From contig NZ_JADMOP010000015.1 of NCBI RefSeq assembly GCF_015558785.1, positions 1 through 59,851 of the forward strand: a DNA stretch of 59,851 nt, written 5' to 3'. Positions 49,310-57,352 of the stretch are shown in pieces; position 1 is the first letter of the stretch; every line of letters starts with the position of its first letter. Position numbers and translations under genes: made by a program. Origin of the DNA: Collinsella aerofaciens. Lineage in GTDB: Bacteria; Actinomycetota; Coriobacteriia; Coriobacteriales; Coriobacteriaceae. The notes beneath the pieces are model-generated. The model worked only from the letters and a program-made list of their open reading frames with translations. It was not told the origin of the DNA and did no database searches.

Positions 49310-51736
49310 TTACGCGTGCCAGATCTCGTCGCGGTACTCGCGAATGGTGCGGTCGCTCGAGAACCAGCCGGAGGAGGCGGTGTTGAGCAGCGCCTTGCGG
49401 TTCCAGGTCTCCTGGTTGCCGTAGCTGTTCGTGAGCGCCTCCCAGGCGTCGACGTAGCTGCGGAAATCGGCCATGACCAGGTCGGGGTCGTTGTTGTTCA
49501 TGAGCTCGTTGTAGATGCTCTCGAAGTTGCCCGAAAGACCCGCAAAGGTGTTGTCCTTGAGCTCGTCCATCACGCGGCCCAGACGCTCGCGGTCGCCGTT
49601 GAGGGTATCCCACGCAAAGTAGCTGTTGGATGCCCAGAGCTGCTCGACCTCGGGAGCGGTCAAGCCAAAGATGGCCTCGTTCTCGCGTCCGGCCAGGTCG
49701 GCGATCTCGATGTTGGCGCCGTCGAGGGTGCCCAGCGTAATGGCGCCGTTCATCATGAGCTTCATGTTGGACGTGCCCGAGGCCTCCTTGCCGGCCGTGG
49801 AGATCTGCTCCGAGATCTCGGCGGCGGGGTAGATGAGCTGAGCGTTGCTCACGCGGAAGTTGGGGATAAAGCAAACCTTCATGACCTCGTTCACGCGGGC
49901 GTCGTTATTGATGACGTCGGCCACGGAGTTGATCAGGCGGATGGTCTCCTTGGCGAAGGTGTAGCTCGAGGCGGCCTTGCCGCTATAGATGAAGGTCGTC
50001 GGCGTTACGTGGAAGTTGGGATCGGCGATGCGGCGGTTGTAGATGTCCATCACCTTCATGATGTTCATGAGCTGGCGCTTGTAGGCATGGAAGCGCTTGA
50101 CCTGGACATCGAAGACGGTGTTGGGGTCGATGACCAGACCGGTCTCGGCCTTAACGTAGGCGGCCAGGCGCTCCTTGTTGGCGCGCTTGGAGGCACCCAC
50201 GGCCTTCAGGAACTCGGTGTCGTCCTTAAACTCCTTGAGCTTCTCCAGCTCAAAGGCGTCCTTCAGCCAGCCGTCGCCAATGGCCTCGGTCACGAGCTTG
50301 GCGTAGGTGGGGTTGGCCTCGGCAAAGAAGCGACGGTGCGAGATGCCGTTGGTCTTGTTGTTGAACTTTTCGGGCGTCAGGGCATAGAAGTCCTTGAGCA
50401 CGATGTTCTTGATGATGTCGGAGTGGATCTTGGCCACGCCGTTGACGCTATGGCTGCAGATCACAGACAGGTTGGCCATGCGAATCTCGCCGTCCCACAG
50501 GATGGCGGTCTGGCGCAGACGCTCCTGCCAGCCCTCCTGCGTGGTGTCGAACGACTCGTGCCAACGACGGCTGATCTCGTCGATGATCTGGTACACGCGG
50601 GGAAGCAGCTTGGAGAACGTGCCGATGGGCCACTTCTCCAGTGCCTCGGGCAGGATGGTGTGGTTGGTGTAGCTCACGACCTGCGTCACGATGTTCCAGG
50701 CGTCATCCCACTCGAGCTTCTTCTCGTCGATGAGGATACGCATGAGCTCGGGGCCGCACATAGCGGGGTGCGTGTCGTTGGTGTGGATGGCCACAAACTG
50801 CGGCAGCAGCTCCCAGTTCTCGCCGTGCTCCTTCTCAAAGGTGTCGAGCAGGCTGTAGATGCCGGCCGACACAAACAGGTACTCCTGCTTCAGGCGCAGC
50901 AGACGGCCGTGCTCGCCGGCGTCGTTGGGGTAGAGGATGGCGCTGATGGCCTCGGCCTCGGCGCGCTCGGCGTCTGCCAGGGCGTAGTCGCCGCGGTTGA
51001 AGGCCTCCAGATCGAAGTGCTCCTCGACCGGCTCGGCGGCCCAGACGCGCAGCTTGTTGACGGTCTCGCCGGCATAGCCCACCACGGGGATGTCATAAGG
51101 GACGGCCAGGATGTCCTGCGTGTCCACCGTGCGGTAGAACGTGCGGCCGTTCTCCTCAAAGCCCTCGACGCGGCCACCAAACTTAATGGTCACGGCCTTA
51201 TCCTGACGACGGACCTCCCAGGGATAGCCGTGGGTGAGCCACTCGTCGGTGGCCTCCACCTGGCTGCCGTTGACAATCTCCTGCTTAAACAGGCCGTAGC
51301 GGTAGCGCATGCCGTTGCCGTAGCCGGCAATGCCCTCGGCTGCCATGGAATCCAGGAAGCATGCGGCCAGACGGCCCAGGCCACCGTTGCCCAGTGCCGG
51401 ATCGGGCTCCTGGTTCTCGATGACGGACAGGTCAAAACCCATGTCGTCGAGCGCCTCGGCGACCATGTCGCGCACGCCAAAGTTGAGCAGGTAGTTGTCG
51501 AGCAGGCGGCCGATCAAAAACTCGATCGAGAAGTAGTACACGCGCTTCTTGCCCTCGGCGGCCGCACGGGCGTCACTCTTGGTAGCAACGGTGCGTGCCT
51601 TCTCGGCCACGAGCTTGGCCAGGGCGTTAAAGCGGTCGAGGTCGCTGGCGGCCTCGATGCTCTTGCCGCTAATGCTCATGACGGCATCGCGATAGAGCTC
51701 GGTAAACTCCTGCTTGTTGTCGAAGATCTTATTCAT
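49310..51736 (-). CDS. glgP: Glycogen phosphorylase
   Basis: 808 residues. RVYYFSIEFLIGRLLDNYLL, DPALGNGGLGRLAACFLDS, HTNDTHPAMC and VKRFHAYKRQLMNIM are GT35 signatures; EASGTSNMKLMMNGAITLG with GTLDGANIEI contains the PLP-binding Lys region. It releases glucose-1-phosphate from glycogen ends. AAAGGA is about five bases before the ATG. Between glgB (94 bp upstream) and glgC (108 bp downstream). Unlike its neighbours GlgA and GlgB it has no basic tail, ending EYRDEIWHA. Confidence 0.97.
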   Translation of the reverse strand: MNKIFDNKQEFTELYRDAVMSISGKSIEAASDLDRFNALAKLVAEKARTVATKSDARAAAEGKKRVYYFSIEFLIGRLLDNYLLNFGVRDMVAEALDDMGFDLSVIENQEPDPALGNGGLGRLAACFLDSMAAEGIAGYGNGMRYRYGLFKQEIVNGSQVEATDEWLTHGYPWEVRRQDKAVTIKFGGRVEGFEENGRTFYRTVDTQDILAVPYDIPVVGYAGETVNKLRVWAAEPVEEHFDLEAFNRGDYALADAERAEAEAISAILYPNDAGEHGRLLRLKQEYLFVSAGIYSLLDTFEKEHGENWELLPQFVAIHTNDTHPAMCGPELMRILIDEKKLEWDDAWNIVTQVVSYTNHTILPEALEKWPIGTFSKLLPRVYQIIDEISRRWHESFDTTQEGWQERLRQTAILWDGEIRMANLSVICSHSVNGVAKIHSDIIKNIVLKDFYALTPEKFNNKTNGISHRRFFAEANPTYAKLVTEAIGDGWLKDAFELEKLKEFKDDTEFLKAVGASKRANKERLAAYVKAETGLVIDPNTVFDVQVKRFHAYKRQLMNIMKVMDIYNRRIADPNFHVTPTTFIYSGKAASSYTFAKETIRLINSVADVINNDARVNEVMKVCFIPNFRVSNAQLIYPAAEISEQISTAGKEASGTSNMKLMMNGAITLGTLDGANIEIADLAGRENEAIFGLTAPEVEQLWASNSYFAWDTLNGDRERLGRVMDELKDNTFAGLSGNFESIYNELMNNNDPDLVMADFRSYVDAWEALTNSYGNQETWNRKALLNTASSGWFSSDRTIREYRDEIWHA

Positions 51737-51830
51737 ACGTTCCTTTCCCCCGGGGATATTTCTCCCGGAACGGTTATGACATGTATCCTACGCCCCCGCG
51801 GGGCGGGTAATTACAGTGGTAACACCTTTG

Positions 51831-54077
51831 TTACGCTTTCTTGGCAGGAGCCTTAACAGCAGCTGCCCTGGCCTTGGGAGCAGCCTTTTTGGGGGCCGCC
51901 TTCTTGTCCGTGGTGGACTTGGCCGAAGCCTTGGCAGCGGGCTTGGCAGCCTTCGCCTTGGCCGGAGTCTTCTTGGCAGCTGCGGTCTTGGGCTTCACCG
52001 AGGACGCACGCTTGCGCATCGCCTTCTTGGGCTCCTCGACCACGGGCGGCTTATAGCTGCTGGGACCGCGGCGCTTAAGCACCACGCCAGCCAGGCCGGG
52101 CACCTTGATCTCGATGGAGTCCATCTGCCCGTTCCAGGGATAGGGCTCGCTCGAGCAGGTGTAGGGCTCCTCACCGGCATAGCCGCTGCCGCCGAACTCG
52201 GGACGGTCGGAATCGAAGATGACCTCCCAGTCACCCTCGCGCGGCACGCCCACACGGAAGCTCTCGTAGCTTGCCGGGTCAAAGTTGATCAGGATCACCA
52301 AGTCGTCATCGACGTCCTCGCCCTGACGCACAAAGCTCACGATGGACTGCTTGGAGTTATCCGCGTCGATCCAGGTGAAGCCGTCGTCGGTGTAGCCGCG
52401 CTCGTACAGGGCGGGCTCAGCGGTGTACAGGTGGTTGAGCGCCTTGATAAACGCCTGATGATGACGGTGGGTCTCGTACTCCTCGGTCAGGAACCATTGG
52501 ATCGACTCGTAGTAGCGCCACTCAATAAACTGGCCGATCTCGTTGCCCATAAAGTTGAGCTTGGCACCGGGGTGCGTCATTTGGTAGAAAGCCAGCGTGC
52601 GCAGGCCGGCAAACTGACGCCACCAGTCGCCCGGCATGCGGCCGATGAGCGAGCACTTGCCGTGAACAACCTCGTCATGGCTGAGCGGGCAGATGAAGTT
52701 CTCGGTAAAGGCGTACATGATGGAGAACGTGAGCAGCCCGTGGTTGCCGGGGCGCCACGGAAAATCGGTCTGCATGTAGTGCAGGGTGTCGTTCATCCAG
52801 CCCATGTCCCACTTGTAGTGGAAGCCCAGGCCGCCGTCCTGTGGCGGATAGGTCACGAGCGGCCACGCGGTGGACTCCTCGGCCATCATCATCACGTCGG
52901 GGTAGTGCGCCTCCACGGCGCAGTTGACCTGACGGATAAATGCGCTGGCGTCCAGGTCCTCCTCGGTACCGTACTTGTTGAACTTCTTTTGTCCGGGGTC
53001 GTCGATGCCAAAGTTGAGGTACAGCATGCTGGACACGCCGTCCATGCGAATGCCATCAACGTGGAAGTTTTCGAGCCAATACAGCACGTTGGAGACCAGG
53101 AAGGAGCGGACCTCGCCGCGGGCGAAGTCAAACTTATGCGTGCCCCAGTTGGGGTGAATCTCGTGCTCAAACAGCATGTGACCGTTAAAGGTGGCAAGGC
53201 CGTGGGAGTCGGCGCAAAAACCGCCGGGCACCCAGTCCATGATCACGCCGATACCCGCCTCGTGGCACGCATCGATAAAGTGCATGAGCTGCTGCGGGTT
53301 GCCGTAGCGCGACGTGGCGGCGTAGTAGCCGGTCGTCTGGTAGCCCCATGAGCCATCGAAGGGATGCTCCATAAGCGGCATGACCTCGATATGCGTGTAG
53401 CCCATATCGCGCACGTAGTCCACGAGCTCCACCGACAGGTCGTCGTAGGTGTAAAACTCGCCGCGCTGCGCGGGGAAGGGGTCCATGGGGCCGGGGTAGT
53501 TGCCGTACTCGTCCGGCTCGCCCTGCGGCGCGTCGCCGTGGCGCTTCCACGAGCCAATATGCACCTCGTAGATGTTGAGCGGCTGCGACATGTGGTTGTG
53601 GCCGGCGCGGCGCTTGAGCCAGGCGTCGTCGTTCCACTTGTAGCCATCGAGGGTCCACAGCACGCTCGCGGTACCCGGAGGGCACTCGGCCTTAAAGGCG
53701 TATGGATCGGCCTTGTAGAGCTTCTCGCCCTCGTTGGTCTCGATGAGATATTTATAGAGCTGGCCCTGCTCGGCCCCAGGAATAAAGCCTTCCCAAATAG
53801 CGCTCGTATGCACGGGCACCAGCGGGTTGGCTTCCTCATCCCAGTCGTTAAATTCGCCAATGACGTGAACACTCTTTACGTCGGGCGCCCAAACGCAAAA
53901 ACGCCAGCCACGCGTACGGTTCTGCGTGTCGGGATGCGCGCCCATCTTTTCCCAGCTGCGCTCCCACGTACCGATGCCAAACAGATAGACATCGTCTTTG
54001 GTGAGCTCCGGTGCGTGCGGGGCGGCTTTACGGGTAGCAGGCTTTTTGGTTGCTGGCTTTAGCTTTGTATCGCTCAC
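51831..54077 (-). CDS. glgB: 1,4-alpha-glucan branching enzyme with basic N- and C-terminal extensions
   Basis: 748 residues from a GTG at 54077; an ATG pair at 54092/54089 is an alternative but has no ribosome site. The start SDTKLKPATKKPATRKAA is Lys-rich. CBM48 (RFCVWAPDVKSVHVIGEFND) precedes the GH13 barrel: MEHPFDGSWGYQTTGYYA, DWVPGGF, GIRMDGVSSMLYL with the nucleophile Asp, AEESTAWP with the acid Glu, and LSHDEVVHGK. The last 70 or so residues are KPKTAAAKKTPAKAKAAK-type repeats ending APAKKA, like the GlgA tail. It adds alpha-1,6 branches. Divergent from the HAD gene across operator-like sites. Confidence 0.94.
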   Translation of the reverse strand: MSDTKLKPATKKPATRKAAPHAPELTKDDVYLFGIGTWERSWEKMGAHPDTQNRTRGWRFCVWAPDVKSVHVIGEFNDWDEEANPLVPVHTSAIWEGFIPGAEQGQLYKYLIETNEGEKLYKADPYAFKAECPPGTASVLWTLDGYKWNDDAWLKRRAGHNHMSQPLNIYEVHIGSWKRHGDAPQGEPDEYGNYPGPMDPFPAQRGEFYTYDDLSVELVDYVRDMGYTHIEVMPLMEHPFDGSWGYQTTGYYAATSRYGNPQQLMHFIDACHEAGIGVIMDWVPGGFCADSHGLATFNGHMLFEHEIHPNWGTHKFDFARGEVRSFLVSNVLYWLENFHVDGIRMDGVSSMLYLNFGIDDPGQKKFNKYGTEEDLDASAFIRQVNCAVEAHYPDVMMMAEESTAWPLVTYPPQDGGLGFHYKWDMGWMNDTLHYMQTDFPWRPGNHGLLTFSIMYAFTENFICPLSHDEVVHGKCSLIGRMPGDWWRQFAGLRTLAFYQMTHPGAKLNFMGNEIGQFIEWRYYESIQWFLTEEYETHRHHQAFIKALNHLYTAEPALYERGYTDDGFTWIDADNSKQSIVSFVRQGEDVDDDLVILINFDPASYESFRVGVPREGDWEVIFDSDRPEFGGSGYAGEEPYTCSSEPYPWNGQMDSIEIKVPGLAGVVLKRRGPSSYKPPVVEEPKKAMRKRASSVKPKTAAAKKTPAKAKAAKPAAKASAKSTTDKKAAPKKAAPKARAAAVKAPAKKA

Positions 54078-54313
54078 GTTTGATCCCATCATGACGCGGC
54101 AGCGTGTTGCCTTGGTGACTAGATGCGAAAGGTCCAAGGCTGCACGAATCGAAGGGACGGCGATAGTTCTATGATTCGTTCCACCTCGCGTGCTCGGTGG
54201 AACTTTCGGCAAAAACTACGATAACACCTGTACGTTACTTATATGAACGAAAGTGTTTTTGCGATGGCGTTTAATCGGTAAGCGCCATGTTTATACCACT
54301 GGCAGAATTGCGA

Positions 54314-54339
54314 TGGTAAAACTCTTGACAGTTTTACCA
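54314..54339. promoter_or_regulatory. Inverted-repeat operator around a -35 element
   Basis: TGGTAAAAC (54314-54322) and GTTTTACCA (54331-54339) are perfect complements; the 8-base spacer TCTTGACA contains a consensus TTGACA -35 (54325-54330) reading toward the HAD gene. A protein bound here would cover the promoter. The matching -10 is not clear (TAGATA at 54351 is 20 bp away). Confidence 0.55.
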
Positions 54340-54369
54340 ATTAGGTTTTCTAGATAGTTAGGTTGACGT

Positions 54370-54386
54370 TTGGTAAAACGTTTTTA
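54370..54386. promoter_or_regulatory. Second operator-like site upstream of the HAD gene
   Basis: TTGGTAAAACGTTTTTA: same TGGTAAAACG half-site, here with an almost symmetric AAAACGTTTT centre as in LacI-family operators. It lies about 40 bases ahead of the start codon. The rest of 54078-54423 holds no gene; a TTATACCAC at 54291 may be a degenerate half-site. Confidence 0.5.
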
Positions 54387-54423
54387 GCAGGTTGTTTACC
54401 CTTTGACATCGAAAGGCATGTTT

Positions 54424-55113
54424 ATGGACCACATCGCCGCCTCAAGTGTTGCTTTTATTTTCGATTGCGACGGCACACTGGTTAATAGCACCCCCGTTTG
54501 GGCCTATGCCCAGCCCGAGTTATTGCACCGCCACGGTATTGACGTGACGGTCGACGATTTTGCCCAGTTTGAGCATTTGTCGCTCGAGGACGAGTGCCAG
54601 GCCTACCACGACATCTGGGGTATTGGCGAAAATGGCGAAGAGCTCTACCACGAGCTGAGCGACATCCTGATCGATGGCTACTCCAAGGTGCCGCCGCGTG
54701 AGGGCCTGCTTGCATTTTTGAAGCAGGCGCAGGAGGCCGGTATTGCCATGTGCGTTGCCACGTCCACGCCCGCCGAGTTGGTTACGTCTGCACTTGCGGG
54801 CGCCGGCCTTGATCGCTATATGGAGTTTATTACCACGACGGGCGAGGCGGGCCGCTCCAAGCAGTTCCCCGATGTGTATGAGCTGGCGCTGCGCCGCCTT
54901 GAGGAGCGCCACGGCTGCAAGTTTGAGCGCGCCTGGGTGTTTGAGGACGCCGTCTTTGGCCTAAAGAGCTCTGGCACTGCAGCCTTTAAGCGCGTGGGTA
55001 TCTATGACCCGCACGGCCGTATGGAGCGCGATGAGGTGCGTGCCAACTGCGACATCTTTATCGATAGCTATGAGGACCTGGATCTGGCCCGCGTTCTTAC
55101 GTTTGAGGGATAG
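54424..55113 (+). CDS. HAD-superfamily hydrolase (phosphatase / phosphoglucomutase-like)
   Basis: 229 residues. VAFIFDCDGTLVNSTPVWA is HAD motif I with the DxD pair; AMCVATSTPAELV is motif II; GRSKQFPDVYELAL supplies the motif III Lys and WVFEDAVFGLKSS motif IV. The helical cap after motif I fits the subfamily of beta-phosphoglucomutase and sugar phosphatases. Lying behind the same operator type as the alpha-glucan genes, it may act on a sugar phosphate, but no substrate can be assigned. GAAAGG is seven bases before the ATG at 54424. Confidence 0.85.
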   Translation: MDHIAASSVAFIFDCDGTLVNSTPVWAYAQPELLHRHGIDVTVDDFAQFEHLSLEDECQAYHDIWGIGENGEELYHELSDILIDGYSKVPPREGLLAFLKQAQEAGIAMCVATSTPAELVTSALAGAGLDRYMEFITTTGEAGRSKQFPDVYELALRRLEERHGCKFERAWVFEDAVFGLKSSGTAAFKRVGIYDPHGRMERDEVRANCDIFIDSYEDLDLARVLTFEG

Positions 55114-55122
55114 GCGAGAGCT

Positions 55123-55764
55123 GTGGCTTGTAAGGTGTTAGTGGTCTGCGGCTCGCCCGTGGTGGCGAGCGCGAATCTGTTGCGTAGGCTAGCAGGGGAG
55201 TGTGACCACGTTGTCGCCGTGGACCGTGGACTCGACGCGCTGCTGGGCGCCGGCCTAGGCTGCGATGTATATGTAGGGGACGCCGACACGGTGAGTGATG
55301 CGGGTCGCGCGTTAGTCGATGCCGCCACCGACTTTGAAGTTGAGCGCCACGATCCGTACAAGGACTATACCGATCTGGCTCTGGCGCTCGATTCCATCCT
55401 CCGTCGCTGGCCGGGTGCCGAGGTTGTGGCAACCTGTGCTACTGGCGGCCGCCCGGACATGGCGCTTTCCGTACTGGGCCTGCTCGCTGGCTACGAGCAT
55501 GCCCCAGTCTGGATTGCCGAGGACAAGGTGGTCGCCCGCATCCTTCGCGCAGGCGAAACGTGGACCATCGAAAGCGCCGAAGGCAAAACGTTCTCCATCA
55601 TCGCTATTGCCCCAAACACCGAGGTAAGCGAACACGGCCTAGAATGGGAGTTAGATCACGCCTCGCTGGGCTTGTTGGCTGATACGGGCATCAGCAACGT
55701 TGTCAGGTCAACAGCCACGATCCAAGTCCACACCGGCACCGCCATCGCTTACCTCTACAAGTAA
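55123..55764 (+). CDS. Thiamine pyrophosphokinase-like protein
   Basis: 213 residues from a GTG 9 bp after the HAD stop. HVVAVDRGLDALLGAGLGCD, VYVGDADTVSD and HDPYKDYTDLALALDSIL match the ThiN catalytic domain (D..GD.DS and DK..TD motifs, here GDADT and YKDYTD), followed by CATGGRPDMALSVLGLL and a C-terminal thiamin-binding-type beta domain with GLEWEL. It would make thiamine diphosphate from thiamine. The Ala in GDAD and altered DK..TD mean activity is likely but not certain. Confidence 0.83.
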   Translation: MACKVLVVCGSPVVASANLLRRLAGECDHVVAVDRGLDALLGAGLGCDVYVGDADTVSDAGRALVDAATDFEVERHDPYKDYTDLALALDSILRRWPGAEVVATCATGGRPDMALSVLGLLAGYEHAPVWIAEDKVVARILRAGETWTIESAEGKTFSIIAIAPNTEVSEHGLEWELDHASLGLLADTGISNVVRSTATIQVHTGTAIAYLYK

Positions 55765-55837
55765 GGTCTATCGCATCAGGGTTTTATCCACCGTCCAAGG
55801 AAAACGCGTAAGGCGGTAAATCAATCCAAAATTCCCC

Positions 55838-55866
55838 TTGCATCCCCGAAGATCTTCCCCTATAGT
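55838..55866 (+). promoter_or_regulatory. Promoter of tRNA-Ala
   Basis: TTGCAT (55838-55843), exactly 17 bp, then TATAGT (55861-55866). Transcription would begin about 55872, eight bases before the tRNA. Confidence 0.75.
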
Positions 55867-55879
55867 ACTACCTCGTCAC

Positions 55880-55955
55880 GGGGGCGTAGCTCAGCTGGGA
55901 GAGCGCTTGACTGGCAGTCAAGAGGTCAGGGGTTCGATTCCCCTCGTCTCCACCA
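55880..55955 (+). tRNA. tRNA-Ala (anticodon GGC)
   Basis: 76 nt with encoded CCA. The acceptor stem GGGGGCG/CGTCTCC includes the G3-U70 pair that identifies alanine tRNAs. D-arm GCTCAGCTGGGAGAGC, anticodon stem CTTGA/TCAAG with loop CTGGCAG (anticodon GGC, reading GCC) and T-arm GGGGTTCGATTCCCC are all intact. Confidence 0.95.
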
Positions 55956-55966
55956 TCGTGAATTCA

Positions 55967-55996
55967 AAGGCCTTCGGTATCCCGAAGGCCTTTTTT
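55967..55996 (+). terminator. Intrinsic terminator after tRNA-Ala
   Basis: AAGGCCTTCGG (55967-55977) pairs with CCGAAGGCCTT (55982-55992), ending in TTTTTT. Confidence 0.9.
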
Positions 55997-56295
55997 CATG
56001 CCAAAATATCTCGCGCCGCAAACCCCACATACGCCAACAAAAAGTTGCACAATTTATTTCCCATCTCTGTACATAGTTTGTTAGACAAACGCAATTACCA
56101 GTGCAGCTCGCCGTTCCATTTGTGCTTCAAGATCACCCTTAATCACCGCTAGCACCCCAATAACCTGCATCAATGTGAACAACATCCCAAAACAACCCCC
56201 TTAAGCACGCCAAATGAACGATATGTTGTCCGACGCAGCCCAAATCAGTTTCGCTACCAGCTTGTGCTAGGATACCTAATGTTACATGAGTTCAA

Positions 56296-56372
56296 CTGCG
56301 CTCACGGCTCCAGCAAGTCGCAAAGCGCAGGGTCGATCAGCATCCGGCCGTAACGGCGGTGCCAGAAACACC
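56296..56372 (+). other. Structured intergenic region of unknown role
   Basis: Three possible hairpins in a row: CTGCGCT/AGCGCAG (56296-56330), GCCG-TAA-CGGC (56347-56357), and GGTG/CACC (56358-56372). It lies upstream of the promoter of the polysaccharide locus, in a roughly 400-bp gene-free stretch (55997-56404) where I see no gene. The loop holds GTCGCAAAGCG, vaguely like part of a c-di-GMP aptamer but without the rest. Confidence 0.35.
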
Positions 56373-56404
56373 ACGAGCTCCAATATCGATTGCCATACTC
56401 GATT

Positions 56405-56433
56405 TTGCATTAGTTTTTGTGGCTATTTATAAG
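56405..56433 (+). promoter_or_regulatory. Promoter of the polysaccharide locus
   Basis: TTGCAT (56405-56410), 17 bp, TATAAG (56428-56433). Implies a leader of about 300 nt before the NusG-paralogue gene. Confidence 0.6.
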
Positions 56434-56482
56434 TTCGCATTACGCGTGCAATAAGTTGGTATGGCAAACCACATCAGTCCTA

Positions 56483-56557
56483 CAGCTGTTTGCGTGCGGT
56501 CCAGTTTTGTTCCCGCTTGACTGGTTCGCACGCAGCCAGCTGGGGATGCGGTCTTTT
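56483..56557 (+). promoter_or_regulatory. Structured leader with possible attenuator
   Basis: A long interrupted stem: CAGCTG (56483-56488) with CAGCTG (56537-56542), a 3x3 internal loop, GCGTGCG with CGCACGC (56492-56498/56527-56533), a 2x2 internal loop, then CCAG with CTGG. An alternative CGCA/TGCG hairpin (56530-56550) overlaps its 3' side and is followed by GTCTTTTT, like a terminator. The arrangement is what a LoaP/NusG-paralogue antitermination leader would need. Confidence 0.5.
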
Positions 56558-56740
56558 TGCGATACACGTCCGCGTCTCTAGCAACTGCATTTGTACATAC
56601 CGTTCACGGTGGGGCAGAGCCACGTGCTTGTCTAACTGGGCTCAGGGTTTGAATATGGAGCGCCTTCGCGCACGAGCGCCCTGGCGAAGCCATACCCAAA
56701 CCCCGTGAGCCACACGTAAGACAGCAAGGGGGTGGTGCTC

Positions 56741-57286
56741 GTGTGGTATGTGATCCAGGTCATTAGCGGACGCGAAGATGTAATGCGCGAGCGCATCGAG
56801 CGTATGGTGCCTACGAGCGCCATGCAGGAGCTCTTTTATCCTCAATTTCAAACCGAAATTAAAGTACACGGCGAATGGGTCAATACGACTAAGCCGCTCT
56901 TTCCCGGTTATCTTATCTGCGATACGGCAGATCCTCGAACCGTGCAACAGTATCTGCTACGTATGGACGACTTTGCCCGGGTGCTTTCCCAGGACGGTCA
57001 GTTTGTGCCGCTGGCAAAAGAAGAGGTTCAGCTTATTGGCGGCTTTACGCATAGGGGAGACCGCGTAGTGCCCATGAGCGAGGCCCTAAAAGACGGCGAC
57101 CAGGTCGTAGTTACGGCAGGTCCGCTGCTGGGCCACGAAGGCCTTATCAAAACCATTAATAGACGCAAGAGCACTGCTTATTTGGAGCTCGATCTGTGCG
57201 GTCGACGCGTAACTACGCGCGTTGGCCTTGCTGTGCTTTCGGCCGAGCAGCGCGTCATGCGCAACCTTAAAAAGGCGATCGCCTAG
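56741..57286 (+). CDS. Specialised NusG paralogue (LoaP/RfaH/UpxY-type antiterminator)
   Basis: 181 residues from a GTG at 56741 with AAGGGGG eight bases upstream (further in-frame GTGs at 56735 and 56732 are too close). WYVIQVISGREDVMRERIER and KPLFPGYLICD are the NusG N-terminal domain; after residue 125, LKDGDQVVVTAGPLLGHEGL is a KOW motif. Not the housekeeping NusG: it lacks secE/rplK neighbours and heads a surface-polysaccharide locus, as LoaP and UpxY proteins do. It should ride RNA polymerase and let it read through terminators in the long operon. Confidence 0.85.
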   Translation: MWYVIQVISGREDVMRERIERMVPTSAMQELFYPQFQTEIKVHGEWVNTTKPLFPGYLICDTADPRTVQQYLLRMDDFARVLSQDGQFVPLAKEEVQLIGGFTHRGDRVVPMSEALKDGDQVVVTAGPLLGHEGLIKTINRRKSTAYLELDLCGRRVTTRVGLAVLSAEQRVMRNLKKAIA

Positions 57287-57352
57287 TTGCAGGCGATCGC
57301 TACACAGAACAGGGAGGATCCCCGACCCGGGGACGAAGTCTTGGAAGAAAAC

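Noticed and set aside
49316-51856. An 846-codon open frame antisense to glgP
   Set aside because: It mirrors glgP in a GC-rich genome where the complementary frame lacks stops; the product resembles no family, and glgP has all active-site motifs.
55880-55955. Genomic-island attachment site at tRNA-Ala
   Set aside because: No integrase or duplicated tRNA 3' end is visible nearby, although the polysaccharide locus begins just downstream.
56296-56372. c-di-GMP-I riboswitch
   Set aside because: Only a CGCAAAGC-like piece matches; the GGGCAAA and receptor-loop parts are missing, and the region is upstream of the likely promoter.
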